Origin: Bacteroidota bacterium
GTDB taxonomy: Bacteria > Bacteroidota > Bacteroidia > Chitinophagales > Chitinophagaceae
Length of the DNA stretch: 64,000 nucleotides
Direction of reading: 5' to 3'
Assembly (NCBI GenBank): GCA_023387985.1
Contig: JAEWHC010000002.1
Coordinates: 1 to 64,000 of the forward strand
The position numbers were made by a program, and so were the translations under genes. Positions 26,500 to 35,764 of the stretch are shown one piece after another (position 1 is the stretch's first letter; every line of letters begins with the position of its first letter). Under the pieces are notes generated by a model. It did no database searches, was not told the origin of the DNA, and saw only the letters and a list, made by a program, of their open reading frames with translations.

Positions 26500-27237
26500 T
26501 TAAATTTTTCTCTTATCGGTTTTTTTTCTGAACATCAGGCTGTTCATTCTTCTGAAATGGCTGTCGAGGTGTTTGCGCATTCCTGTCCGGAATACCTCCG
26601 CATCTCTCTGTTTGAGCAATTCCACCAGGTGGAAATGGTTTACAAATTCACTGTTTTGATTATAATCTTCGAGCAAGTCGCTGCCATGTACAAAATCAAA
26701 AACGGGCAACAGCATATGCTGAAACTTCTGTAAGGTTTCATTTCCGGAAATTTCATACAATTTCCCATGAAATTTAACTTCAAAACTGATATTGAACAGA
26801 CCATTGGAAGTTCCCTGCGGCTCTTCCCTGGCAATCTCATACAATTGCTCAAGATCTTTGTCGGTTACGCGGCGCACCAGCGAATCGGCCATCCCTACTT
26901 CCAGCATCAGTCGCAATTCATAAATGTCTTTTAGTGAATCTTCAGACATAATATGCGGATACATGCCCTTGGCGAACACTGCAAAAAGATCTGGCTGTGT
27001 AATCACGGCGCCCCTTTTCTTCTTGCTTTCGATCATTCCCATCATCCTCAACCGCAACATAGCTTCACGCACCACAGTCCGGCTTACTCCAAGTGTTTCG
27101 GCAAGCTCCACCTCTTTGGGTATTGAATCGCCAACCTTCAATTTTTTTTCTTTTAATAGTTGTACAAGCCGGGCTTCTACTTTGTCCACCAGGGTGCGGG
27201 TATCAATTTCTTCAAATTCCTTCAGTATTGAATTCAT
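26500..27237 (-). CDS. GntR/FadR-family regulator of the sialic acid locus
   Basis: A 245-residue transcription factor. The N-terminal GntR winged helix (about residues 12-80) contains IPKEVELAETLGVSRTVVREAMLRLRMMGMIESKKKRG. The C-terminal FCD ligand-binding domain (about 98-225) contains DIYELRLMLEVGMADSLVRR and ISFEVKFHGKLYEISGN with the His residues that bind a metal in many FCD proteins. It is divergent from susC, with 179 bases between them carrying palindromes on the susC promoter. By position it is a functional analogue of NanR, and the effector is probably a sialic acid or amino sugar (inferred). Confidence 0.85.
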   Translation of the reverse strand: MNSILKEFEEIDTRTLVDKVEARLVQLLKEKKLKVGDSIPKEVELAETLGVSRTVVREAMLRLRMMGMIESKKKRGAVITQPDLFAVFAKGMYPHIMSEDSLKDIYELRLMLEVGMADSLVRRVTDKDLEQLYEIAREEPQGTSNGLFNISFEVKFHGKLYEISGNETLQKFQHMLLPVFDFVHGSDLLEDYNQNSEFVNHFHLVELLKQRDAEVFRTGMRKHLDSHFRRMNSLMFRKKTDKRKI

Positions 27238-27255
27238 GGGCTTAATTAACGAAAA

Positions 27256-27280
27256 TCACACTAACCTACAAAGATAGTGT
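27256..27280. promoter_or_regulatory. Repeated motif near the regulator promoter
   Basis: TCACACTAAC occurs at 27256-27265 and again at 27348-27357 beside the susC promoter. The first copy is also half of an inverted repeat, ACACTA (27258-27263) with TAGTGT (27275-27280). It could be a second site for the GntR protein acting on its own promoter. Confidence 0.35.
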
Positions 27281-27353
27281 TCGATTTAAGCATTATGTTT
27301 TTAATTGTTAAATAAATAAATTAATAGAATTTCTTTTATTTTTGAGTTCACAC

Positions 27354-27389
27354 TAACAAAAATACATATTTTTGTTATGTCCTACATAA
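27354..27389. promoter_or_regulatory. Palindromic operator overlapping the susC -7 box
   Basis: TAACAAAAATA (27354-27364) and TATTTTTGTTA (27367-27377) are perfect 11-bp arms around CA. Overlapping this, TTATGT (27375-27380) and ACATAA (27384-27389) form a 6-3-6 palindrome with a GT-N3-AC core as seen in GntR-family sites. Within it, TATTTTTG (27367-27374) fits the TAnnTTTG -7 box, so bound repressor would block the promoter. susC starts 28 bases after the end of the element. Confidence 0.62.
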
Positions 27390-27416
27390 TACTATAATAA
27401 AAAATTGTGACGACCT

Positions 27417-30400
27417 ATGAAAATTAGAACATTACCCCGTTTCTTATGGATGTTAGGTTTCTGTTTCCTGTTTGCACAGCTGAATGCCCAAACAGTGTTT
27501 GAAGGAACAGTTTTATCCGGTTTGGATTCAACGGCTCTGGAAGGCGTTTCAGTAACTGTTAAAGGAAAGAACATTGGAACATCCTCCAACGCAAGTGGAG
27601 ATTACAGAATAACGGCCGCTGAAGGCGATATCCTGGTATTCTCTTATGTTGGTTTCGCTCCGCTTGAATTGCCTGCAGCCGCGGCAATTGGAATTATTTA
27701 CCTGGACCCCATGGAATCCAAAATGGATGAGGTGGTAGTGGTAGGTTATGGAACCGTACGCCGCAGCAAACTGACCGGATCGGTTGCCAAGGTAGATGGT
27801 AAAATCCTCGAATCCGGGGTGCGTGCTAACCCTGCACAGGCACTGGCCGGCACAGTTCCCGGGTTAAGGGTAAGTACAGGCAGCGGACGGCCGGGCGCCA
27901 TGCCCTCCATTACCCTGCGTGGTGGTACCAACTTCGACGGATCCGGAAGTCCGCTGATCTTGCTTGACGGCCAGGTACGCGGAAGTCTTAGTGACATCAA
28001 TCCGGATGATATTGAAAGCATGGAAGTTCTGAAAGATGCATCTGCTACCGCCATCTACGGTGCAAGAGCAAGCAATGGGGTAATTTTACTTACCAGCAAA
28101 AAAGGAAAAGCCGGTGGCTCTTCCATCAACCTGAAAGTAAGGCAGGGTTGGAACTATCTTAATTCCCCTTATGATTTCCTGAGTGCCGAAGATTACATCA
28201 CATGGACGCGTTTGGCCAATGTGGAAGCCATTAAAACCGGTTCACGTGCAGCCAATGTTCTGGCCAATGTTGGCCCCAATGGTACCGGCAACCTTTACTT
28301 TAATCCCACTACCGGTGAACCTCTGGATGGCAACTACGACAGCCGCGGAAGGTGGAGCCTGATGCGCTTAAATGACCAAAACCGGTTTTTACTTGGTGAA
28401 GGATGGAAGCAGATCAAAGATGCCGTTCCGACCAATGCCGCAGGTGCCTATGATCCCAACGGGCAATATTATGACCTGATCTACCAGGATTTCAACTATG
28501 GAAAAAAAGCATTTACTTCTCCCTCTCCGCTGAAAGAATACAACCTTGGGTTTACAGGAGGTAACGATCGGGGCAAGTACTACGCAAACCTGGGGTATTA
28601 TAAAGATGATGGTTTAACGCTGAATACATTTTACAAGCGCCTCAGTTTTGTGATTAACGGCGAGTATAAAATCAAAGATTGGCTGATTAGTGAAAGCGGT
28701 TTTCAATACCAGCGTGCAAACTGGAACGATCAAACCATCCCGAATGGGGAGGCCGCCTTTTGGGGACGTATGCTTTCCGCACCTCCAACGCTGCGTGAGT
28801 TTGCACCAAACGGGGAACTTATCTTAGGGCGTGATGCCAATGACGGAAATCCGCTCATCAACATCAACCAGTTTTTCCGCGACAATCAAACGGATAAATT
28901 TACAATGAACCAGGCATTCACAGCCATTCTCAGCCCCTCGCTCCGTTTCCGGGTAAACGGCATCATGTACTTTGACGATGCATACAATGAAGCTTTCAAC
29001 CGCGATTACCGTACAGGTTTCTTAAGCTACACCAATCCAAACTCGGGCTGGAACCGGGACCGCAGCAGTTCAGCTTCTTTTGGACGCAGACTGAACAATA
29101 CCGTAAATGCAGTATTGAATTACGACAAAACATTTAATGACCATACCCTCAATGCGATGATAGGCGCTGAATACTTTGATGTTCGCTCAAGGGGCCTGAG
29201 CGCAAGCGGGCGTCTTGCACCTACCGATGATTTTATGGATCTGAGCCTCACGCAAAATACTGCGGAAAACTTTACGCGTGGCACCGATAGTTACCACAAC
29301 CGGGAGCGCATCAGTTCACAGTTTGGCCGGGTAAATTATGATTTTATGGACAAATACCTGGCAACCTTCACTGTTCGCCGCGATGGTGTAAGCCGTCTGG
29401 GTGCCGAAAACAGATGGGGTATTTTCCCCGCGTTCTCCCTGGGTTGGGTAGTTAGCCGTGAAAATTTCTTCAGTGATTTTACCGATAAAATGAATTACCT
29501 GAAGCTTCGTGCAAGCTGGGGCAAAAACGGAAATATTGGTATAGGAACCAGCAATGCCATTGGATTGTATGAAGTGCAGGGCAGTTATTTCCCAACCACT
29601 CCTTACAACGGGGTAACCGGTTTTACTTTTGGCGACCCGGTAAATCCGTACCTGCTTTGGGAAAAGAGCAATACCATTGAGGTTGGCGCTGATATGGGTT
29701 TCCTGAAAAACAGGATTTATTTATCCGCTGCATATTATGACCGTGTTACTGATGATAAACTCGCAAGCATCGGTCTGCCGATCACAAGCGGTATCTCATC
29801 CATCAGAACAAATAACGGAAGCATGCGCAACCGGGGTGTGGAGTTTGACCTGCAGGCGCGTATAATTCAACGCCGCGATTTCCGCTGGACCGTGAATGCC
29901 AATGCGGCTTGGAACAAAAACCAAGTATTGAAACTGCCTTTTAATGGCAACGAAAATAATCGTCAGGGTGGCGACCAGATCTACGATCCCAAAACCGGCC
30001 AGGTCGTTTGGGTAGGTGGTTTGCAGGAAGGCCAGGAGTGGGGTGAAATATTCGGATATGTTACTGATGGCATTATCCGCGACGCGAAAGACCTTGCTGA
30101 ATACAACAAGATCGACCTGGCTGCCGGTTATTCCTATGATCTGGGCAACTCTGCAGGGCGCAGGATAGCCAGCTCCGGATTGATCGCTACACGTGGCTTG
30201 ACCAATTTCTATGCTACACAGCTTGGAGACATGAAATGGAAAGACATTGATGGAAACGACACCATTGACTTCCGCGACCGGGTAAGTCTTGGCCGGGTGA
30301 TTCCCCGCTGGACAGGTGGTGTAAATACCAACTTTTCCTATAAAGGAATCGGATTGTTTGTACGGGTGGATTTCGCTTCCGGGCATATTCAGCGCGACTT

Positions 30401-30788
30401 TATACAGGCCTGGTCACTGGGTTCTATGCAGGGTGAATTCAATGCAACCAGCATTGTGAAAGAGACCTGGACACCCGATAATCCAAACGCCAAATATCCG
30501 CGTTATGTGTGGGCTGACCAGTTGAACAGTAAGAATTTTGACAGACCGAGCAGCATGTTCTGGGTAAATTCCAGCTACATTGCCCTCCGGGAAGTAACCC
30601 TTTCCTACAGCCTGCCCAAAGACTGGATCAGTGTGGTGAAAATGCGTGAAGTGTCAATTTCAGCAACTGCGCAGAACCTGGGCTATATTACAAACAGCCT
30701 GCTGAATCTGCCTGAAAGAACGGGTTCACAAAACTCTGCTTATACCATTCCCACAACTTTTGTTTTAGGAGCCAACATTACTTTCTAA
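27417..30788 (+). CDS. SusC/RagA TonB-dependent transporter (sialic acid locus)
   Basis: A 1123-residue outer-membrane importer. It has a signal peptide ending LNAQ, a carboxypeptidase-D-like regulatory domain (about 27-100, VFEGTVLSGLDSTALEGVSV), and the Ton box with the SusC signature MDEVVVVGYGTVRRSKLTGSV (about 104-124). The plug follows (NPAQALAGTVPGLRV ... GGTNFDGSGSPLILLDGQVRG), then a 22-strand barrel ending in VLGANITF. With its SusD partner it imports glycans. The position at the head of nan genes says the cargo is sialylated oligosaccharide or free sialic acid (inferred). Confidence 0.95.
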   Translation: MKIRTLPRFLWMLGFCFLFAQLNAQTVFEGTVLSGLDSTALEGVSVTVKGKNIGTSSNASGDYRITAAEGDILVFSYVGFAPLELPAAAAIGIIYLDPMESKMDEVVVVGYGTVRRSKLTGSVAKVDGKILESGVRANPAQALAGTVPGLRVSTGSGRPGAMPSITLRGGTNFDGSGSPLILLDGQVRGSLSDINPDDIESMEVLKDASATAIYGARASNGVILLTSKKGKAGGSSINLKVRQGWNYLNSPYDFLSAEDYITWTRLANVEAIKTGSRAANVLANVGPNGTGNLYFNPTTGEPLDGNYDSRGRWSLMRLNDQNRFLLGEGWKQIKDAVPTNAAGAYDPNGQYYDLIYQDFNYGKKAFTSPSPLKEYNLGFTGGNDRGKYYANLGYYKDDGLTLNTFYKRLSFVINGEYKIKDWLISESGFQYQRANWNDQTIPNGEAAFWGRMLSAPPTLREFAPNGELILGRDANDGNPLININQFFRDNQTDKFTMNQAFTAILSPSLRFRVNGIMYFDDAYNEAFNRDYRTGFLSYTNPNSGWNRDRSSSASFGRRLNNTVNAVLNYDKTFNDHTLNAMIGAEYFDVRSRGLSASGRLAPTDDFMDLSLTQNTAENFTRGTDSYHNRERISSQFGRVNYDFMDKYLATFTVRRDGVSRLGAENRWGIFPAFSLGWVVSRENFFSDFTDKMNYLKLRASWGKNGNIGIGTSNAIGLYEVQGSYFPTTPYNGVTGFTFGDPVNPYLLWEKSNTIEVGADMGFLKNRIYLSAAYYDRVTDDKLASIGLPITSGISSIRTNNGSMRNRGVEFDLQARIIQRRDFRWTVNANAAWNKNQVLKLPFNGNENNRQGGDQIYDPKTGQVVWVGGLQEGQEWGEIFGYVTDGIIRDAKDLAEYNKIDLAAGYSYDLGNSAGRRIASSGLIATRGLTNFYATQLGDMKWKDIDGNDTIDFRDRVSLGRVIPRWTGGVNTNFSYKGIGLFVRVDFASGHIQRDFIQAWSLGSMQGEFNATSIVKETWTPDNPNAKYPRYVWADQLNSKNFDRPSSMFWVNSSYIALREVTLSYSLPKDWISVVKMREVSISATAQNLGYITNSLLNLPERTGSQNSAYTIPTTFVLGANITF

Positions 30789-30800
30789 TCGGAAAAAACA

Positions 30801-32366
30801 ATGACAATGAAAAAAGTTTATTTATATATCAGTCTGGCCTTTTTCGCTTTCGCGTTTGGGGCTTGCGACAAGCAACTGGATTTAGCGCCGGAAGATTATT
30901 ACGGCCAGGGCAACTTCTGGAAAACCGAAGCCCAGGCCACCAACTACATGGCTGGCCTGCACAATGGTTTCAGAAGCCAGATGTTCATGTTCAACCGTCT
31001 CGGTGAAATGCGCGGCGGTGGATACTACAACCGCGACAGGATGGGTGTTTCACTTAATGAGTTAAACGTAATTGAACACAACCTTTCCGAACAAACTCCC
31101 GGAATATCAAACTGGGCAGGCTTCTACGGCAGCATTCTGGATATCAATATTTTCCTGCACAATGTTGAAGGATCAAACATTATCCCCGATGCCGGCAAAC
31201 GTGATTATTTGCTGGGACAAGCTTATGCCATGAGAGCGTATTACTATTTCCATTTGCTGAGAACTTATGGTGGGGTTCCGCTCAGGCTGGTGCCTGATGT
31301 AATTCTTGACCGGCCCGATGCCGTTGGCCTCAGGCTTGCCCGCAGTACCGAGGCAGAAGTGCTGGCAGCGGTAAAATCCGATGTGGATAAAGCCGTTCAA
31401 CTGTTTGATGGCAAGGCATCAACCGGTAAGTACTTATGGAATCCGGATGCAGCTAAAATGCTGAAAGGTGAGGTTTACCTGTGGAGCGGAAAAGTGTATG
31501 ACAATACTGCTGACCTGGGAGTAGCAAAAGCCACCCTGGAAAGTATAACCGGCTACACCCTCCAGGCCAATTTCGCAAATACTTTCGCAACAAAAGGAAA
31601 CAGCGAAATCATTTTCGCTTTGCGCTATGCGGTTGGCGAAGCCGAAATGCCCTCAGTAAGCTTTTACACTTATGACCTCTTCAATTTCAGCGGATCTTAT
31701 TATAAAGATTCAACAGGAAACAGTGATGTATTGTCTGACCCGTTGAATATTGGCCAGCCCAACAGCCAGCAAATTATTCAGCGCTATGCCTACGATTATG
31801 ATCTGTTTCTGGCCTATGAACCCAGTGATCAACGAAGGGATGTAACCTTTTACGATTTCTACCGCCTGGACAGAGCGACAAATCCTCCAAAAGTTACCGT
31901 GAGAAATACAGTGCTCACCAAATTCCTGGGAGAAATCAATGCCAACAAGCGTTACTTCACCAGCGACTGGCCCATATACCGTGAGGCAGACCGCCTGCTG
32001 ATGCTGGCTGAAATTGCCAATGCTCAAGGCGGTGACCCCACCCAGTACATCCAGGCCATTCGTGACCGTGCATTCAAAGGAAATGATCCCAACCCGTTTG
32101 TGAATGGAAGCCGTGATGCAAATGAGATCGCCATTTTTGAAGAGCGCATGAAGGAATTTGTATTCGAAGCCAAGCGTTGGTACGATTTGCGCAGAATGGA
32201 AGTTGGAGGCAAGCCGATGGCTTTCATCTCACCGCTTCATCCGTATGGAGAACTTGATGAAGCTACAGAAGCCTATAAACTGTTGTGGCCGATCAATACG
32301 GGTGTATGGACCAATGATCCGCTCGTAGATCAAACGCCAGGTTACACTACCTCTAAGCCCAGGTAA
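30801..32366 (+). CDS. SusD/RagB lipoprotein (sialic acid locus)
   Basis: A 521-residue surface glycan-binding lipoprotein that forms the lid on SusC. The lipobox is FAFGACDKQLD, with Asp soon after the Cys, as in Bacteroidota surface lipoproteins. It has SusD tetratricopeptide helices (RDYLLGQAYAMRAYYYFHLLRTYGGVPL, about 132-159) and the C-terminal RagB region (EFVFEAKRWYDLRRME, about 451-466). ATG at 30801 is listed; ATG at 30807 is equally possible and leaves a normal signal peptide. The gap to susC is 12 bases. A strong hairpin follows the stop. Confidence 0.94.
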   Translation: MTMKKVYLYISLAFFAFAFGACDKQLDLAPEDYYGQGNFWKTEAQATNYMAGLHNGFRSQMFMFNRLGEMRGGGYYNRDRMGVSLNELNVIEHNLSEQTPGISNWAGFYGSILDINIFLHNVEGSNIIPDAGKRDYLLGQAYAMRAYYYFHLLRTYGGVPLRLVPDVILDRPDAVGLRLARSTEAEVLAAVKSDVDKAVQLFDGKASTGKYLWNPDAAKMLKGEVYLWSGKVYDNTADLGVAKATLESITGYTLQANFANTFATKGNSEIIFALRYAVGEAEMPSVSFYTYDLFNFSGSYYKDSTGNSDVLSDPLNIGQPNSQQIIQRYAYDYDLFLAYEPSDQRRDVTFYDFYRLDRATNPPKVTVRNTVLTKFLGEINANKRYFTSDWPIYREADRLLMLAEIANAQGGDPTQYIQAIRDRAFKGNDPNPFVNGSRDANEIAIFEERMKEFVFEAKRWYDLRRMEVGGKPMAFISPLHPYGELDEATEAYKLLWPINTGVWTNDPLVDQTPGYTTSKPR

Positions 32367-32394
32367 ACAGCACTTATAAAATGATTCTATAAAA

Positions 32395-32419
32395 GGCCGG
32401 GAGTGCAATACTCCCGGCC
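32395..32419 (+). promoter_or_regulatory. Intercistronic hairpin between susD and nanA
   Basis: GGCCGGGAGT (32395-32404) and ACTCCCGGCC (32410-32419) are a perfect 10-bp GC-rich stem with a 5-base loop. On the plus strand A's follow, not T's, so it is not a classic terminator. It ends 13 bases before the nanA ATG. It may protect the 3' end of a processed susCD mRNA or limit nanA translation. Confidence 0.6.
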
Positions 32420-32432
32420 AAAAAATACCATT

Positions 32433-33359
32433 ATGAAAAAAATGAAGATCCAGGGTCTTGTTGCAGCACCTTTTACGCCAATGCATAAAGATGGAAGCCT
32501 CAACCTTGATTTAATTCCTGGCTATTATGCTTTTCTAAAAGCCAATAATGTTGCGGGTGCTTTTATTTGTGGATCAACCGGTGAAGGAGTGAATATGACC
32601 GAAGATGAAAAGAAAGCGGTAATAGAGGCGTGGGGCATGGTGGCCAAAGAGGACCCGGACTTTGTGGTTATGCCTCTGTTGGGTGGAACCTCACTTAAAG
32701 CCTGCAAAGAACTTGCGAAATTTTCTGCCGAAGTTGGAATGGATGCCATTTCATTTACTTCGCCTTTTTATTTTAAACCGGCCAACGTAAAACAATTGGC
32801 AGCCTGTTGCAAAGAAGTGGCCGATGCTGCGCCAGATTTGCCTTTCTATTACTACCACATACCCGTACTTACCGGTGTGGGATTTGCGATGTATGACTTG
32901 CTGAAAGAAGTGGATGAAACCGTTCCCAGTTTTGCCGGCGTAAAATACACCCATGAAGACTTTATGGATTTCATGAGTTGTATTTATTTTAAAGACGGTA
33001 AATACGATATGCTTTGGGGGCGGGATGAAAATATGTTGCCGGCTCTAAGCCTCGGAAGCCGCGGCGCAGTTGGGAGTACGTACAATTACGCAGCTCCGCT
33101 TTACAATGAAATGATCCAGGCTTTTGAAAATAATGACCTGCAAAAAGCCGGTGCGTTGCAAATGCAAAGTATCGAAATGATCCGCCTGCTCGGCAAATAT
33201 GGCGGCATTGCCACAGGTAAAGCCTATATGAAACTGGTTGGCTTTGATTGCGGTGAATTCCGTCTGCCGGTAAAAAATATGTCTGCAGAGGATTTTGAAA
33301 ACTTTAAAGCCGATGTCGCTTCAATTGATTTCGATTCCTACCGTTCAAAAGCATCTTAA
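32433..33359 (+). CDS. nanA: N-acetylneuraminate lyase
   Basis: A 308-residue class I aldolase (DapA/NanA fold) that splits N-acetylneuraminate into ManNAc and pyruvate in the cytoplasm. I chose ATG at 32433 (MKKMKIQGLVAAPFTPM); the earlier in-frame ATG lies inside the hairpin. The Schiff-base lysine is K171 in FAGVKYTHED, the Tyr is in PFYYYHIPVLTG (about 141), and the carboxylate-binding GSTGEG is at about 48-53. The neighbours (sialidase, mutarotase, epimerase) favour NanA over dihydrodipicolinate synthase. Confidence 0.92.
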   Translation: MKKMKIQGLVAAPFTPMHKDGSLNLDLIPGYYAFLKANNVAGAFICGSTGEGVNMTEDEKKAVIEAWGMVAKEDPDFVVMPLLGGTSLKACKELAKFSAEVGMDAISFTSPFYFKPANVKQLAACCKEVADAAPDLPFYYYHIPVLTGVGFAMYDLLKEVDETVPSFAGVKYTHEDFMDFMSCIYFKDGKYDMLWGRDENMLPALSLGSRGAVGSTYNYAAPLYNEMIQAFENNDLQKAGALQMQSIEMIRLLGKYGGIATGKAYMKLVGFDCGEFRLPVKNMSAEDFENFKADVASIDFDSYRSKAS

Positions 33360-33371
33360 ACCCATAAAGCA

Positions 33372-34520
33372 GTGCTTAAATCCATTTGCTGGATAACCAT
33401 TGTTGCCATGATCATACCTTTTGCAGGTGTTGCACAAACGCCAAAAGAAAGCCTGCACCCGCAGGATTGGAAACTTGCTGCACAAATCCAAAGCCGTGAA
33501 GTACCAGACCTGAATTCCGGGGTTGCCGGCCCTGTTGCCGGTTTTGCCGGAGATAAATTCATTATTGGCGGAGGCGCCAATTTCCCGGACAATTTTCCAT
33601 GGAAAGGGGGCACCAAACAATACTATAGCCAATTACTTGTTTATGATTTAAATAATAACGGTCTTGAATTGCTGAGTGATTGCATTCAGCTGCCTGAAAA
33701 CCTGGGCTATGCAGGGCTCGCCCAGGATAAAAAGGGTTTCTATGCCGCAGGGGGTGAGAATGAAAATGGCCCGGTGAATAAAGTTTGGTATTTTACCTGG
33801 GATAAGGGCCGGAAATGCCTGCAATCAGACCGTTTGGCTGACCTGCCCATGGCGGTTAGCAATGGTAGCCTGGCCTTGGCAAATGGTATTCTGTATTTCG
33901 CAGGCGGCGAATCCATTGAAGGAACAAGCGCTAAAATGTGGAAGCTGGACTCACGCAAAAAGGACGCGATATGGCAGGAAATTGCGGACCTCCCTGAACC
34001 TGCATCGCATGGCGTTTTCCTCAACATGAAAAATGGACAACTTGCCTGGGTTGCAGGCAGAAGAAAAACAGCAAGCGGAATCAGCGATATTTATAACCAT
34101 TTGTTTATGTATACCATCGCTGCAAATGCCTGGCAGCAAAAAGCTTCATTGCCCTTAAACCTTGCCGCAGGCACAGGAGCGGTTACAGCCAACGGCGGCA
34201 TTCTGCTTTTTGGTGGTGATGACGCTTCCACTTTCAGCCGGGTAGAAGCCGCACTGGTGGAAATAGCGCAGTCAAAAACACCGGAAGAAAAAGAAGAAAG
34301 GACCGCTCGCAAAAATGAACTGCAGGAAAATCATCCGGGCTTCAACCGAAATGTTTATTTCTGGAACCCGGAAACAAATGCGTGGTCAGTGATTGGGGAG
34401 TTGACATTTCCAACGCCGGTAACAACCACAGCGATTGCTTTTAAAGATAGAGTTTTTCTACCTTCGGGAGAAATAAAAGCCGGTGTGCGGACCAATAATA
34501 TCTGGATGATTAAACTCTGA
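33372..34520 (+). CDS. nanM: NanM-type sialic acid mutarotase (kelch)
   Basis: A 382-residue secreted kelch beta-propeller of the cyclically permuted mutarotase family. It speeds conversion of alpha- to beta-N-acetylneuraminate in the periplasm. It starts with GTG at 33372 and a signal peptide ending FAGVAQ. Kelch-type repeats are visible as GDKFIIGGGANFPD, KGFYAAGGENENGPVNKVWYF, GILYFAGGESIEGTSAKMWKL and GGILLFGGDDAS. The last blade is completed by N- and C-terminal strands (NNIWMIKL). It lies 12 bases after nanA and 5 before the transporter gene. Confidence 0.88.
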   Translation: MLKSICWITIVAMIIPFAGVAQTPKESLHPQDWKLAAQIQSREVPDLNSGVAGPVAGFAGDKFIIGGGANFPDNFPWKGGTKQYYSQLLVYDLNNNGLELLSDCIQLPENLGYAGLAQDKKGFYAAGGENENGPVNKVWYFTWDKGRKCLQSDRLADLPMAVSNGSLALANGILYFAGGESIEGTSAKMWKLDSRKKDAIWQEIADLPEPASHGVFLNMKNGQLAWVAGRRKTASGISDIYNHLFMYTIAANAWQQKASLPLNLAAGTGAVTANGGILLFGGDDASTFSRVEAALVEIAQSKTPEEKEERTARKNELQENHPGFNRNVYFWNPETNAWSVIGELTFPTPVTTTAIAFKDRVFLPSGEIKAGVRTNNIWMIKL

Positions 34521-34525
34521 CTCCT

Positions 34526-35764
34526 ATGCAGCATAAAAAATATTATCCCTGGGTTGTTGTGGGTTTGCTGTGGGTGGTTGCGTTGCTCAACTACCTTGAC
34601 AGGCAGATGCTCAGCACTATGAAGCCGAGCATGATGATGGATATTGTGGAGCTTGAATCCGCAACGAATTTCGGAAGATTGATGGCGATATTTCTCTGGA
34701 TCTATGGATTCATGAGCCCCGTCTCCGGCATCATCGCCGATCGCCTTAACCGCAAATGGCTTATTGTTGGAAGCCTTGCCGTTTGGAGCGCGGTTACCTG
34801 GATGATGGGTTACACCACCAATTTCAATCAACTCTATGTTTTGCGCGCCATCATGGGCGTAAGTGAAGCCTTGTATATTCCCACTGCCTTATCGCTAATC
34901 GCCGATTATCATACGAGCAAAACCCGCAGCCTTGCCGTTGGACTGCATATGACCGGGTTGTACATGGGACAGGCGCTAGGTGGCTTTGGAGCTACTTTGG
35001 CGGCAAATTACTCCTGGCAGCAAACCTTCCATTATTTTGGATTGGTAGGCATCGCTTATGCCCTCATTCTGGTGTTTTTACTTCATGAAAAGAAATCCGG
35101 AATTCCGGATGATGCGCTTGTATCTCCAAAGCCCGAAACCATACCTGTGTTGAAAGGATTGGGGATGCTTTTTGTAAATATCTCGTTCTGGGTATTGCTC
35201 TTCTACTTCGCAATACCGAGTTTGCCGGGCTGGGCAACAAAGAACTGGCTGCCGACTTTATTCAGCGAAAACCTGAACATGGAAATGGCAACAGCCGGCC
35301 CGATCTCAACCATAACGATTGCCGTATCTTCATTTATTGGTGTATTGATTGGTGGTATATTATCAGACAGGTGGGTTCAGAAAAATATAAAAGGAAGGAT
35401 CTATACCTCAGCAATTGGTCTCGGTCTTACCATACCAAGTTTGTTTTTGCTTGGCTATGGCAACTCGTTATTTGCTCTCGTGGGAGCCGGTAGTTTATTC
35501 GGCATTGGGTTTGGAATGTTTGACGCCAACAACATGCCCATCCTTATGCAAATTGTGCCAAGCAGGCTGAAAGGAACAGCATATGGGTTGATGAATATGA
35601 TTGGTGTTTTTGCAGGGGCTTTGGTAACTTCATGGCTTGGCAGAGCTGCCGATGCAGATAATCTTGGGAAGAATTTCGCCATGCTTGCCATAATCGTTGG
35701 CCTTGCCCTGGTGGTTCAACTTATTTTCTTAAAACCAAAAGCAGAAAAGGAGCTTGCAAACTGA
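34526..35764 (+). CDS. nanT: MFS transporter, probable sialic acid importer
   Basis: A 412-residue major facilitator protein with about 12 membrane segments. YYPWVVVGLLWVVALLNYLDRQML at the N-terminus is typical of the anion:cation symporter (hexuronate/sialic acid) branch, and the MFS loop motif is GIIADRLNRKW (about 68-78). It would carry N-acetylneuraminate across the inner membrane. The substrate is inferred from its place between nanM and the sialidase gene. The stop overlaps the sialidase ATG by one base (TGATG), so the two are translationally coupled. Confidence 0.88.
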   Translation: MQHKKYYPWVVVGLLWVVALLNYLDRQMLSTMKPSMMMDIVELESATNFGRLMAIFLWIYGFMSPVSGIIADRLNRKWLIVGSLAVWSAVTWMMGYTTNFNQLYVLRAIMGVSEALYIPTALSLIADYHTSKTRSLAVGLHMTGLYMGQALGGFGATLAANYSWQQTFHYFGLVGIAYALILVFLLHEKKSGIPDDALVSPKPETIPVLKGLGMLFVNISFWVLLFYFAIPSLPGWATKNWLPTLFSENLNMEMATAGPISTITIAVSSFIGVLIGGILSDRWVQKNIKGRIYTSAIGLGLTIPSLFLLGYGNSLFALVGAGSLFGIGFGMFDANNMPILMQIVPSRLKGTAYGLMNMIGVFAGALVTSWLGRAADADNLGKNFAMLAIIVGLALVVQLIFLKPKAEKELAN

